From JAWLCQ01 sp041687095 (GTDB lineage Bacteria > Planctomycetota > Phycisphaerae > SM23-33): DNA of 43,403 nucleotides. Shown here piece by piece: positions 21,801-26,800 of this stretch. How positions within the stretch are numbered: the stretch's first letter is position 1; each line of letters starts with the position of its first letter. The position numbers were made by a program, and so were the translations under genes. The notes under the pieces are model-generated. The model searched no databases. It was not told where the DNA came from and worked only from the letters and a program-made list of their open reading frames with translations. Where the stretch lies: assembly GCA_041687095.1 (NCBI GenBank), contig JAWLCQ010000023.1, forward strand, positions 1 through 43,403, written 5' to 3'.

Positions 21801-23146
21801 AGGGCGGCGTCGATGGCGGCGACGTCGATGGTGGTGGGGGTGTCGGGGGCGGCGGGGCCGAAGGTGATGGGGCCCGGATCGCCCGCCCCGCCCTGGGTGA
21901 TGTTGGCCGTCGCCCCGGTGATCTCGATGTTCTCGGGGTCGATCAGCCACGTCCCGCCCGCACCGGGGGTGGGGGTCTGGGTGACGACGAGCTGCTTGCC
22001 CGAGGTCTCGATGAACCCGCCGGTCCCCGCCCCCGCGCCCTGCGCGGAGAGCTGCCCGTACACGCGGGCGACGGAGTCGGCGTAGACGATGACCTCCCCG
22101 CCGTCGCCGCCGACGGTGGCGTCGGCGCGGACGGTGGTGTCGGGGCTCACCCACACGCCCGAGGCGTTGGGGACGGTGGGGTCCTGGCCCTGGCGGCCGC
22201 CGCCGATGAGGACCTGCCCGCCGGAGGCGGACCCGGAGGCGTCGATGTCGGCGTTCACCAGGGCGACCTTATCGCCCAGCACCTTCACCGTGCCCCCGGT
22301 GGACCCGGGGGCGGTGTCGGAGGCGTCGAGGCGCCCCTCAACCCGCACTTCCCCGGGCCCCGTGCCCTGGAGGGTGATGTCCTGGGCGGCGGCGGTCCCG
22401 GTGGAGTGGATGGCCATGGAGTACACGTCGCCCGCCCCGAGGAAGATCTGGCCCTTGCCCGCGTCGAGCGTGCCCGCCTGCGTCACGCCCGCCTCGCCCT
22501 CCGGGGCCCCGCCGCCCTCGACGCGGACCATGATGCGGCTGTTGGCCTGCCCGAGGTAGACGTCCTTGCCCGCCACGAGGGCGATGGCCCCATCGGGGGC
22601 GACAACGGTCCCGTAGTTGGCGACCTGTCGGCCGATGAGGTAGATGGCGTCCCCGCGGATCGTGCCCCGGTTGATCACCGCGCCCTGGGCGTCGGTGAAT
22701 CGGTCGATGCCGGCGAGGAAGTCGGCGTTGGAGATGGAGGAGGCGGCGGCGTAGAGGCGGCCGACGTCGACGACGGCCCCGTCGCGGAAGTACACGCCCG
22801 AGGGGTTCACCAGGTAGACGATGCCGTTAGCGTGCAGCGCCCCCTCGATGACCGAGGGCGAGAAGCCCGTCACGCGGTTGAGCACGCGGGCGGAGGGCCC
22901 GGGCTGGACGAACCGCACGGTCTCCTGCGGACCGACGTTGAAGCTCTGGTACTGGATCACGCTGTTGTGCCCGGCGGTGATGGTCGTCGTCGCCCCTTGC
23001 TGCGCGACGTTCGCCTGCCCCGCCACCACCTGCGCGCCCTGCGGGGCCGCGACCAGGAGTTGCGCGTTCACCAGCCCCTGGATCATGGCCAGCACCAGTA
23101 CCAGACGCCCGAAAGGAATCGTGCCCGAGGAATTGCTCGTCTTCAT
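3863..23146 (-). CDS. Giant TpsA-type exoprotein, filamentous haemagglutinin family (6427 aa)
   Basis: Predicted secreted partner of a two-partner (type Vb) system. The ATG at 23144-23146 (MKTSNSSGTIPFGRLVLVLA) was chosen because a signal peptide starts there and GGAG lies upstream; the 34 extra codons in frame above it are Cys/Arg/Trp-rich and unlike the rest. After a likely cleavage near residue 28-34, residues about 35-270 form the TPS domain, with IVYLVNPSGVYF carrying the NPSG version of the NPNG motif at residue 114. The remainder is nearly all short beta-repeats rich in Thr, Gly, Ala, Val and Asn; I found no cysteine. Three repeat types alternate: Asp-Ala-Asp-Gly units, Gln-Thr-Tyr units (about 32), and five W-GGG-NW units. 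The last 250 or so residues are non-repetitive and partly helical. No toxin or peptidase domain was recognised, so adhesin or matrix fibre is the best guess. It lies 153 bases downstream of its transporter. Confidence 0.9.
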   Translation of the reverse strand: MKTSNSSGTIPFGRLVLVLAMIQGLVNAQLLVAAPQGAQVVAGQANVAQQGATTTITAGHNSVIQYQSFNVGPQETVRFVQPGPSARVLNRVTGFSPSVIEGALHANGIVYLVNPSGVYFRDGAVVDVGRLYAAASSISNADFLAGIDRFTDAQGAVINRGTIRGDAIYLIGRQVANYGTVVAPDGAIALVAGKDVYLGQANSRIMVRVEGGGAPEGEAGVTQAGTLDAGKGQIFLGAGDVYSMAIHSTGTAAAQDITLQGTGPGEVRVEGRLDASDTAPGSTGGTVKVLGDKVALVNADIDASGSASGGQVLIGGGRQGQDPTVPNASGVWVSPDTTVRADATVGGDGGEVIVYADSVARVYGQLSAQGAGAGTGGFIETSGKQLVVTQTPTPGAGGTWLIDPENIEITGATANITQGGAGDPGPITFGPAAPDTPTTIDVAAIDAALDAGSNVIIDTASAGAGAGTITVTSPILKSADGGSADGSVLTLNADHDIIVNNTITSTAGALDLVLAAGRTTGGFVDINAAITTNGGSFTASGSYFDSTGGTITTAGGLVSVTTTAGATTSTIGATLDAGSGSVTFNSVGPLTQASGIGVTGSGVSYTVTGAANSLTIAGPVTAPAGDISFVSANTILLFGVIATTDGSIFLRADSDGTAGADTINMFGGTITAGGAGRSVTLTAPDVSLGGTVTGENVNLYPSTVGRSMTIGHAVAGTLALDDAEMNRITVPAGGVLTIGSDALNQTGTITIHSVTSGAGAALEKIDGGIVINADGAGGTVTFTGGYTHTDGDATPTLTVNARNINANGNVSQKGDLTWNADTVTFAGNRTVTSTHGNLSFQPNGGTLTLQAGTSVVDTLGLTATAGSVTVNGTILPMAGGGSSNVVTVTGPGGVTLAGVGASGDELGSLVIGAASGLTTLSANIYTNTLQDYSAASEVRINGAIRLDTDSGNGSITFGTKNITRTNASDTLTVDYGTGGTLTLAGVGAAGAELASFTIDNGSGATGTATIAGDLYAGAIDLRGPGANGVVLSGALRFDADHAAGDINLQGTPLRGAGASITLDVDSASAIYLNAVGAAGSELASLVIDSTNTTGRAVLAGNLYANAIDLRGPGANGIQFAGSLRFDADAGAGDINLSGAPLTRSTGSDTLTLAAQGTDTISLGAIGTDAAPLVSLVLDAGSTGPLVLGGSIYANTLNVSTATAITVNGAVRLDADGGAGALNLGSAAIARTAGSDTLTLAAQSADTITLGGLGSSGAEFAAFTVETGRVSLSGDVYAGAITLANLGATGLTVSGNRRFDADHAAGAINLSGTTLARTGAGQTLTFVTDSASAITLGTVGTGAAEFAALTIGAGSGQTRLTGNVFANAMDFSGSGARGVQVSGAAILLDADAAAGAINFTGTPITAALPSTTTLTLDTDGASTLTLDQVGTDATPLAGLVNYADTDSASGQVILTNSIHANAINLSGAAANGVHISAGGVITLDADGGVGNINLVNTPITVATDGVDGLILDTQVGDTITLNAVGGPGARLASLTVNAGSGTTNLTATVYANTQTYGGDVLTVNPTSLFGNATFNAGLAPGDVGSVGAGLLTVNGNLTFGAGAVLTVNLDGTGAGTSYDQIEVLGGTIDLGGATLAGTVGTVYASGADIRIIKNTAGNPIVGQFANGGSVTLTGSGGFDSQSFAINYAVTASNHLELERISTYTWTGGGGDDLWSTGANWNGGVPVTGATLIFDNSTQLANTNDLALEFGSIVFAATAGAFTLGGTGISLIGGITNNSAETITINFPITLTGPQVFNAAGGRLVFGGAINGNQALTLAGAGGVTLASVGQTTPLGSLTVNAGSGTTRLGGNVSAGTQTYNVPVLLAADVTLTGAAAFKGTIDGTTAGQESLSITGSASFGDGAGDFIGSAVALQSLAVTGSASFAGGNAGPTNTVTTVEGQTYGGLVTLGASTTLDGSTVSVNGGVNGAGQALTIHGDLVVGDGLGDNITNVSTLAVLGATTINTGAITTTGAQSYTGAVTLGTGVTLTGTTPTFTAGVIGGGFDLTLNFSGTTVISAAGFTGIQNLVTGNGGATEISGAFGTTGTQIYNDAVTLTGDTTLTGTTVTFNDTVTGGTHALAIAGNAVFGNSAGDTVTGVSTLSVSGTTGITGSAITTSGTQAYTGAVTLGGSTTLTGTTPTFGAGVVGAGNSLTLDFSGTTVIDGAAFTGLLNLATGNGGATQLTGTITTTGTQTYNDAVTLTGDTTVVGTTVTFASAVNSTSAAESLTVTGNAVFQGPIGAGAALEAVTVSGTTSLGATPVITDNSNGTGLQTYTGAVTLTGDVVLIGTGIVFGSTVDGTVAGNQSLTITGPATFGGVVGGVALEALSVSGATAINTTAITTSTAGGGSGNQTFTGAVTLSSDAALTGTTVAFGSTVNGTGDGTESLTITGNASFAGIVGATHPLEALAVSGTTAIHTTAITTSSAGGGSGNQTYTGAVTLSSDAALTAGTVAFGSTVNGTGDGTESLTITGAASFAGVVGGTNPLEALSVSGATAINTSAITTSTAGGGTGNQAFAGLVTLGATTVLTGGTPVFLAGVDGATYGLTLNFTGITDIDGAAFANLASLTTGNGGSTTLTGTVVTTAAQSYNDAVTLLGNTALQGTTVTFNNTVAGGTNSLAITGDAVFGNEAADTVTGLSTLSVSGTTGITGSAITTSGTQSYTGLVTLGGHTTLTGTDPTFTTGVAGGGFDLALSFSGPTTLDGDDFTGIRHLMVNGGGTTTVTGALTTTGYQVYTDAVVLAGDTTLAGDPVAFTSTVNGTGDGTESLTITGNANFGGVVGGTNALKALSVSGTTELNTTAVTTSTAGGGTGNQTYAGAVALGNDVTLTGATMAFGSTVNSSLPGTEGLAIAGAASFAGVVGGTNPLEFLTVSGTTALNTTAITTSTAGGGTGNQTYTGAVTLGNSTVLTGGTPTFTAGLDAATHDLTLNFSGTTAVSAAIFSNLGSLTTGGGGTTTVTGTIVTTGPQTYNDAVTLLANTDLQGTTVTLNGATNATASGTETLTITGNAVLAGILGGTTPLGALAVTGTTAINTAGVTTGTAGGGTGNQTYGDTVTLGAHTTLTGVTPVFGMTVDGGGVYDLTLAFSGTHGVSGAVLQNIRNLTANNGGWISLASITTTGTQTYSEMVNLVGDVTLTGTLVTFGSTLEATTAGMQSLTITGNASFGGAVGGIRPLESLAVSGTALLNSSVTTSDAVGGTGAQTYGGAVQTGSNVTLTGTTITFNDDLAVNGTSPGTLTIVGDFVLGVGGTVDLTLNGLTPGTEHDQIVVTGGVDLSSATTPLRGTAGASYNNDDALTIIDNDGGDAITNVPAAIEVTISGQKFDIDYAGPAGAGNDVVIVRAGALITWIGGGTTDNWNDAGNWDLARIPALGDTMVFAGTTRLTSVNDLAGLSLAGLQFSAGAGAFVLSGNAITLGGGVTNNSASTQTINLAIALNASQTFDAAAGALVFGGAISGAHTLTLAGASGVTLAAVGTDGTPLTSLLTNASLGQLGLTGNVYANTQNYTNATGVQVSGAAIRLDADGAAGAIDFTGVPLTAAAAGTTTLTLATDGASTITLNTVGASGTELAGLVIEAASQAVLTGNVFANAQNYTGATGVLVNAGAVLTLDADAGAGNIDFTGVDILPNAATDGLALLARTGAGTDTILLANVGTGGSPMASIAASAETVVLNSSYYTDGGSVTLNGAVVLNSSTTIDTHQTADGRAAGAVDLSGAVVSAGAGAVDVTINTSTPDGGAGGAVTLGAFNADGGAHANLLAVNAASGSGTDGAIALGGSIITTTTQTYTGPVTTANGIALTGSTVQFNDTLAVNGASAGTLTVVGNFALGAAGTMLVTINGTAPGTEHDQVVVTGGDVDFNSATTPFAGTVSGSQAVGGTYTIISGPTAVQNAPAAATVTLTSNPFGIDYAGGGGADTVLTRTQQTWTWDGGGADDNWSTSANWTSDAGLPGSGDILSFVGNTRLAPTNDLTGLSLASITFPGAGGLFVLGGNAITLTGGISNTSGSLKTVAMPITLGAATVTFNSTTFLNVTGGITGAQTLALTGAGHNIGLGAVGTNGTPLTALTTAGGGQVTLQGDVYANAMDFTGTTNVLVNAGGVITLDADGGAGNIDFTGVSVGPQVAGTDGMVLLARTGAGTDTITLGTVDLASLSATAETIGLTGNLRTEGGNITLAGDVVLGASVTLDTLQTPGTAAGAVDLSGAAVSASGAGSDLIIDTSTTDGQTAGDVTLGTLYAVGGANVNALTVTTTSATGTGGTIMINGSLATTAGQTYNGVVATANGITLTGTTVQFNDQLAVNYGSAGTLNIAGNFALGVTGTILATIHGPTAGTQYDQIRVTGNVDLGSATTPIDASVNGSHTVGNTYTLIDNQGANPIANEPAVANATYTNNPFSIAYNGGTGNDLVLTRTQQTWTWDGGGMNTNWSTSANWTSNAGVPGGGDNLSFAGAGGTANNDLTGLSLDTITFEVGGGAFVLSGNAITLTGGILNNSAATNTVNLPITLGNGVTIDAAAGPLDLGASISAAQALTLTATNAITVSTLGTNATPLASLTVGGGGAVILTGDVFANAMDFTGAGSVVLDAGGVLTLDADGGAGNINFGTVGIVAQTPGVDGLILLADSGADTIILSNIGVGGALASLAVTAQNITVGSTWQTDGGPVTLSGVVTLTSNSNTIDTHVTADGRAAGAVDLSAATFTADAGARDLTIDASTPDGGAGGAVTLGLFNSSGGANVNALTVTSTSGSGTDGAITIGQNVSTTAGQTYTGPVATANGITLTGSTVQFNDTLAVNGASAGTLSVVGNFALGAAGTIDVTLNNTTAGTGYDQIGVTGGVDLNTAATPFSGTAGAFVIGDAFTVIANDGADAVANPSAAASVLVSGQTFAIDYAGDTGNDVVLTRDVTTLTWDGGGLDDNWSTVANWVGDLVIPGNGDVLFFAGSTRLTPYNDLVGLTLNTIVFSPGGGSFTLSGNAISLDGEITSNSAAINTVNFDVALTGAVTHAFRAPGGGRLIIGGSVTGAANLNIVSIGGVTLNSVGTVGTPLTSLTSIAGSGQTILNGNVFATAQTFNAPLGLGGDVNLTGTTVAFNNTVTGNGHGLTVTGAAAFGNDAADAITGVSDLAVTGATTITTGTVTTTGTQTYTGLVTLAGNTTLAGTTGTFTTGVAGAGNDLALNFTGTAVVDGAKFANIANLTTGGAGTTQLTGNITTTAAQVYGDNVELLSDVILDGTTVTFGGAVVGGGHAVAIPNNAVLGDDAADAITGVSTLAVTGATTITAGAITTTGTQTYTGLVTLAGNTTLAGTTGTFTTGVAGAGNDLALNFTGTTVVDGATFANIANLSTGGGGTTQLTGDITTTGTQVYGENVELLSNVNLDGTTVTFGGTVLGNAHSLAIAHDAVFNGSAGQLTSLTVSGATSISAANPLVITTTGPQTYTGLVTLGQTVVLTGTDPTFTTGLAGANHDVSLNFSGPTVLDGAKFTGIRNLATGNTGATQLTGTLTTSGTQTYGDAVTLIGAATLVGSQVSLNNTVTGGGNSLDVTGNAVLGNAVSGVSTLAVTGTTLVAGAAVTTTGAQTYGGPVTLDATTTLTGTTVALSGGVVGAGYGLNVAGNAVFGNTVSGVSTLSVTGATSVNTASIATTGTQQYTGLVTLGNDATLAGTTPTFSGGVDGGGHSLALNFTGTTTIDGAAFVNLAHLSTGTGGATHLSGSLATTGSQTYGNAVTLTGFTSLVGTAVAFNGSLTAAGETLELRNTAGTTFAGTTTLGTVDLRNTPAGQTIAFQGDTVLGALLTAGTAYNVAFTGNSATVTGATALLNTGLVTLGSAAGGVYTFTGGLSTTGNATNPSQMHLGGVVRTSGTAMTLGPINVVANSTLDTTNNGAVPAGAAAAFASADSDTPGAYGLTVNAGASDVTMTSAAGAARALANLSILGRSLTLHDVTTAGDQSYSATDTITLRSSYLATAGGIAFNTNRAAAPDVATIFRRDAGNVTLRAQTVAMSRNDKLTVPLGDLTIEGPGAGVAATSVRLGDLNANGDIVVRSGSTTFLGRPAGSVRTPSGTATDSGVDVVASGHITFLGGLPTVEAGPGGGNTLEYGSPFLVTNAGAGTPRRYTPTDGEFAFGTPVTIADLVPSGPVNIAGVNPTVTVWVNMDIAPAPLLTPALRELLKQLGIFARDPSSREAYDAATSFAVYNDIPTSRIHLAAGMPPVDEALPPDAYQVVSFRLASQQAQEAADSYSALFWTETVDPQSGETQRVYRADELRGALQDALDAYLDTLGDDEDVRGPAWRAWLAQNDPQGQALQVLNHLRDDLFPKLAAIGLNSLELRNSRKVLLRPITPDGISLEEMEAAVYGVAGGGAPGGPRNGTPGPVVAPPQDADPQAVPAARPDETLREVSVAR
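5865..7855 (-). repeat. TpsA repeat block 4: about ten Gln-Thr-Tyr units, including a near-identical 438-base duplication
   Basis: Inside tpsA. Same unit type as block 2. The stretch beginning at 7062 recurs from 7500 with only scattered base changes over about 240 bases. The offset is 438 bases (146 codons), so frame is kept. These are the most similar nucleotide copies I noticed in the gene and point to a recent unit duplication. Confidence 0.75.
8341..12995 (-). repeat. TpsA repeat block 3: three tandem super-modules of about 490-575 residues
   Basis: Inside tpsA. Each super-module starts with a W-GGG-x-DNWS-ANW segment (near 12995, 11268 and 9806; a fourth start at 8341 opens the next block). 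It passes through FVLSGNAITLTGG, an Asp-Ala-Asp unit, an AAGAVDLSGA segment, GQTYTGPVAT, then GNFALGAAGT, YDQI-x-VTG, and ends with F-x-IDYAGG-x-GNDVVLTR just before the next W segment. Spacings are about 1727, 1462 and 1465 bases. A related W segment also occurs near 18050, upstream of block 2. Confidence 0.75.
13400..17580 (-). repeat. TpsA repeat block 2: about nineteen Gln-Thr-Tyr units
   Basis: Inside tpsA. Units of about 65-80 residues centre on TQTY-(T/N)-x-AVTL followed by x-TLTGTT-x-TF, with linking segments of the type SLTITGNA-x-F-G, ALSVSGTT-IN and LTLNFSGTT. Long stretches repeat almost word for word, for example TAGGGTGNQTYTGAVTLG at several places between 14360 and 16020. The same unit type returns at 5865-7855. 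Edges are approximate. Confidence 0.7.
18480..20360 (-). repeat. TpsA repeat block 1: about seven Asp-Ala-Asp units
   Basis: Inside tpsA. Each unit of about 85-95 residues reads R(F/L)DAD-x-AAG-x-INL, then x-TLTL-x-(S/D)T-ITL, VG-x-G-x-ELAS-L, and L-x-GN-(V/L)YANA. The DAD motifs fall near 20320, 20040, 19770, 19510, 19250, 19000 and 18700, a spacing of about 260-300 bases. Units differ by substitution but keep phase, as expected for stacked beta-helix coils. Edges are approximate. Confidence 0.7.
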
Positions 23147-23299
23147 CGTCGTCCGCTCCGAAACCGTGCACCATCGGAACATGGAACACTTTTCTCTGGG
23201 CCGCCACGCCCGCCAACCCGCCATACACCCGCGGGCCGTCCGGGCCACTCGGCCAGGTTTTACTGCTCTGTCACCGGGGCTCCCCGCCCCGCCGGACCA

Positions 23300-26200
23300 T
23301 CACCACAGGATGGTGCCGACGATGTGGAACTCGCTGTCCCCGGCATCGACGTCATCGGATTCAATGCCGCGCAGGGCCTGACCCCAGTCGCAGCGAATGT
23401 TGAAGTTCTGCAGGATCTGGAGTTCCAACCCGACGCCCCAGCTCACGAGCGTCTCGTTGTTCTCGTAGGACTTCCGCGACGTGTTCAGCGTCCGCCCCAC
23501 GTCGCAGAACACCCGCCCGATCAGGTCCCAGTCGGGCTGCTCGTACGTCCCGGGCGCCACGCGGAAGGGGCGGCCCAGGATGCGGGTGGACTCGCGGCGG
23601 ATCGCGAACGCCCGCGGCACATGGTAGCGGTACTCCGCCGTGCCCAAAATCACCGTGTCGCCCGCGGACGCCGACTCAGGGTACCCGCGGATCGTGTACA
23701 GCCCGCCGACCACCTGCTGCTCCTGCGGGATCAGCCGCCAGCCCCGCGCGTACTGCCCGCGAGTCCACACGGCGATCTCATGCGCCAGCACCGGCCGCCG
23801 GCCCTCCTCGCCCGCCCCCCCGGTGAGGTACTCCTCCCCGAACAGCAGGGGCTCAAGGTACGTCGAGTGCAGCAGGTCCCACTTCCACACGCACCAGTCC
23901 TGGTCCACGTCCTCGCGGGCGAACTGCTGGATCTCGGCGGTGTCGGTCCCGGCGATGCCCGGGCAGTTGACCTCCACCATCAGCGAGCCCGTCGTCCGCG
24001 CCACGTCCGTGATCCGCTCGATCCGCACGCCCGTGTTCCAGAGGAAGAAGTCGTCCTCCCCCTTGAGCAGCGCGGTCTGGTTGTCCACCAGGATGTGCCG
24101 CCAGTGCCCCCCCACCACCCAGTCCACGAAGAAGTCGCGGTACTGGTACACGTTCCAGATCAGCTCCGCCCCCAGCGTCCAGTCCTCGCCCTCGAAGCGA
24201 TCGTCCTGGACCCCCACCTCCGACGCGGTGTACTGCGACCACGAGCCAAACGCCCGCCACCGCAGCCGGTCCCACTCGCCCACCCGCGCCTCGTACGACG
24301 CGATCACCGCGTGCGTCTCGTTGAAGCACGACGTCACGTAGTCCAGCGAGGCGATGTCGTCCCGCCCCGTGAGCTGGTAGTCGATGACCCCGAACCGCTG
24401 GCGCCACTCGCCCGTGCTCTCGGTGCCCGTGTTCATGATCTGGGCGTAGACCGTCCAGGGCTTGCTCTCATTGACCAGGTAGTCCAGGTTCACCTCGCCC
24501 TGCGTCCCCGTCGCCGACAGCGCCGCGTCCACCCGCCGCCCCGGATGCCGGTTCAGCAGGTACACGTAGTCGTCCAACGACTGCCGCCACAGCAGGCTGC
24601 GCCCCAGGTCCACGTCCGCGGGCTGGATCGGGGACTGCTCCAGGATGTGCCGGTGCACGCGGTCCACCTTCCACCAGTCCGTCCCGTCGGCCGACAGCTC
24701 GCCCGCCGACAGGATCCGCCGGTCCCCCTTCACCCGCTCCCCCGTCGCCACCGTCCGCAGTTGCGTCACGCGGCCGGTCCAGACGAGCAGGCCCAGCGAC
24801 TCGTCGCCCGCGGGGCGACGGTCCTCGAGCGTGCGGGCGTCGATGTCGTTGGGGTCGGGCAGGACGTACACCCCGATGAGGCCCAGGTCGTTGAAGTGCT
24901 CGACGATGGCCTCGTTGACGGCGCGGATGGCGGTGGCGTGGAAGCGCTGCTCCTCGAGCACCGGCAGCTCCGACAGCCAGATCGTCGTCGTCGCCACGCC
25001 CGGGCGCGGCCCGACGTAGCCGCTCTCGGTCCGCCCCAGGCGGATCTCCCGCTCCAGCAGCGGTCCGATCGGCGGATGGGTGGGGTGCGGGCGGGCGTAG
25101 TCGACGTCGAACGAGCGGATCACGAAGACCGGCCCGTCGTCGATGGGCGTCTCGGCCGCCTCGGGCGCGGGGGCCGGGGGGACCGCCACCACCGCCTCCG
25201 TCGCCTCGGGCGCGGGGGCGGGCGGGGGCGCCACCACCGTCTCGGTCGCCGGGGCGGGGGCCTCGGTCGCCGGGGCGGGCTCAACGGGCGTCTCGACGAT
25301 CGTCTCGGGGGCGACGGGCTCGACCACCGGGGCCGGGACCGTCACGGGGGGGGCGGGCGTCTCGATGGGCCGGGGCGCGGGCGTGGTATCCGTCGGGGTC
25401 GTGGCGGGGGTGAGGGCGGCGTCGAGTTCGGAGAGGTCATCGGGCGCCGGGCCCTGGGCGACCTCGGTGGGGGCGGCCTCGGTGGGGGCGGGAAGCGGGG
25501 GGAGGGGGGCGGGGGCGGGCTCGATGACGGGGGCGGGGGCCGGGGCGGGAGCGACGGGCTCAGCCACCGGGGCCGCCGCCAGGTCCACGCTCACGGGCGC
25601 CTCGACCCGCTCGGGGCGGACGGTCTCCACCAGGTCCGCAGCGGCGGGGGCGGTGGCGTCCCCGACGAGGAAGTCCACGTACATCTCCCCGGGCCGGTTG
25701 GCGGGGGGGACGGCGACGACTTCGACGCGGTTGTACCCGGCGCGGGTGAGGCGGGCGGCGTAGGCCTCCAGGGCGGTGCTGCGGAACAGGTCCTTCCGCG
25801 CCTCGGGGGGCGTGTTGGGGTCGGCGGGCTGGATGGGCGACAGCGCCAGGATGTGCGAGTGCCGCGTCTGGTTGATCCGCTGGTTCTCGGGCACGTTGCG
25901 TCCGATGGCGATCGTCCGCATGCGGGTGACGACGGAGTAGTGGACGACGAGGCGGAGGTCCGTGGCGCCCTGGGGGCGGAGGTCGGCGCAGGTGCGGGGG
26001 TCGATGTCCTGGGGGTGGGGGGTGACGTAGACCCCGGCGAGCCCGGAGCGTTCGAGGTGGGCGACGAGGGCCTCGTTGATGGCGCGGACCGCGCTGCCGC
26101 GGAAGGCCCGCGCCCCGTCGGCGGTGAGGCGGCCGAGGGGGAGGCGGTCGGAGGGCGCGCCCTCGGTGGGGGCGGTGTACGCGCTGCCGTCGCGCCCGAG

Positions 26201-26482
26201 GGCCACCTCGACGTCCCGCAGGGCGTTGGCGTCGGGGAGCTGCGGGTGGGGCTGCGCGAACGTGGGGGCGAAGCGCCCCACGGTGTACGTCGCGTCGTCG
26301 CACGCCCCCGCCCCGTTCGCCCCCGCCGCCCGCCCGGGGGCCGCGCAGAGCCCGATGAGCGCACCGGCGGCGAGGAGCAGGGCCAGACCGAGGACCCCCG
26401 CGCAGAGGATGCGGCCGCGGCGGGAGGGGAGGTGGGGCGCGACAACCTTCTCCGCGCGCAGTTCCGTGTGTAGGCGTTCCAT
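23300..26482 (-). CDS. TpsB-type outer-membrane transporter with duplicated POTRA region (1060 aa)
   Basis: Predicted FhaC/ShlB/HecB-family porin that would export the TpsA encoded next. The ATG at 26480-26482 (MERLHTELRAEK) has GGAG 8 bases upstream; the 101 codons open above it are non-coding in appearance. A hydrophobic segment at about residues 27-48 serves as signal or anchor. Two similar units of about 215-225 residues follow, at about 60-272 and 449-672. Each has FA/DV-x-ARPHP-x-LP, an A-(V/I)-RA-(I/V)-NEA-(L/I)-V-HL helix, GVYV-x-P-x-DID, a conserved SPIQPAD, and a final YVDFLV/NLDYLV strand, matching a POTRA1 plus POTRA2 pair. A linker rich in Pro, Ala, Glu and Thr joins them. Residues about 673-1060 look like a 16-strand barrel, with the IRGY lid-lock motif near 931 and a terminal Trp. 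The usual family length is about 550-600. Confidence 0.88.
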   Translation of the reverse strand: MERLHTELRAEKVVAPHLPSRRGRILCAGVLGLALLLAAGALIGLCAAPGRAAGANGAGACDDATYTVGRFAPTFAQPHPQLPDANALRDVEVALGRDGSAYTAPTEGAPSDRLPLGRLTADGARAFRGSAVRAINEALVAHLERSGLAGVYVTPHPQDIDPRTCADLRPQGATDLRLVVHYSVVTRMRTIAIGRNVPENQRINQTRHSHILALSPIQPADPNTPPEARKDLFRSTALEAYAARLTRAGYNRVEVVAVPPANRPGEMYVDFLVGDATAPAAADLVETVRPERVEAPVSVDLAAAPVAEPVAPAPAPAPVIEPAPAPLPPLPAPTEAAPTEVAQGPAPDDLSELDAALTPATTPTDTTPAPRPIETPAPPVTVPAPVVEPVAPETIVETPVEPAPATEAPAPATETVVAPPPAPAPEATEAVVAVPPAPAPEAAETPIDDGPVFVIRSFDVDYARPHPTHPPIGPLLEREIRLGRTESGYVGPRPGVATTTIWLSELPVLEEQRFHATAIRAVNEAIVEHFNDLGLIGVYVLPDPNDIDARTLEDRRPAGDESLGLLVWTGRVTQLRTVATGERVKGDRRILSAGELSADGTDWWKVDRVHRHILEQSPIQPADVDLGRSLLWRQSLDDYVYLLNRHPGRRVDAALSATGTQGEVNLDYLVNESKPWTVYAQIMNTGTESTGEWRQRFGVIDYQLTGRDDIASLDYVTSCFNETHAVIASYEARVGEWDRLRWRAFGSWSQYTASEVGVQDDRFEGEDWTLGAELIWNVYQYRDFFVDWVVGGHWRHILVDNQTALLKGEDDFFLWNTGVRIERITDVARTTGSLMVEVNCPGIAGTDTAEIQQFAREDVDQDWCVWKWDLLHSTYLEPLLFGEEYLTGGAGEEGRRPVLAHEIAVWTRGQYARGWRLIPQEQQVVGGLYTIRGYPESASAGDTVILGTAEYRYHVPRAFAIRRESTRILGRPFRVAPGTYEQPDWDLIGRVFCDVGRTLNTSRKSYENNETLVSWGVGLELQILQNFNIRCDWGQALRGIESDDVDAGDSEFHIVGTILW

Positions 26483-26800
26483 GCTGTCTTCTCCGGGAGC
26501 GGACGGACCCGGCGCGCACGAACGCGACATCACATGCTGCCGCCCGGGCGCGCACCAAAGGGTTTCCAAGCCAGCCGACTCTTCAGCCTTATACGTAAAC
26601 CCATGCCGTATAGAATGCAACAGCTTTCGCCGCCTCCTTGGCCGTACCGACCTGGCGCGAGCCTCGCGGAAGGGGGTACGTACAGTTCCTTTTTCGGGTG
26701 GGCGAAACGGCGAACCACACCGGGAGCCAGCCGTTCCCGGTGTACCGGAGTCGTTATCGGCTCCGATGAATCCATTCCTACACAAAATGCCCCCGGCGAT
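26483..26800 (-). other. Intergenic region between hybrid kinase and tpsB
   Basis: 318 bases without a gene. It holds the hairpin at 26717-26743, a smaller CGGAG/CTCCG stem at 26746-26765, and lower-GC DNA around 26590-26630 where a tps promoter would be expected. TTGCAT and TATAAG boxes can be picked out on the minus strand, but they are 21 bases apart, so no promoter is claimed. Confidence 0.5.
26717..26743 (-). terminator. Hairpin downstream of the hybrid kinase gene
   Basis: Nine-base perfect arms ACACCGGGA / TCCCGGTGT with a 9-base loop, 58 bases past the kinase stop. It separates the kinase from the tps genes. No T-run follows. Confidence 0.55.

Noticed and set aside
10895..26473. A 5192-codon open frame on the plus strand, antisense to tpsA and tpsB
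   Set aside because: It is the complement of well-supported genes. High GC at third positions removes stop codons from this antisense frame, and its translation is Arg/Gly/Val/Asp-rich with no domain.
26590..26625. Possible tps promoter with TTGCAT and TATAAG on the minus strand
   Set aside because: The boxes are 21 bases apart and no better pairing was found, so it is not listed as a promoter.
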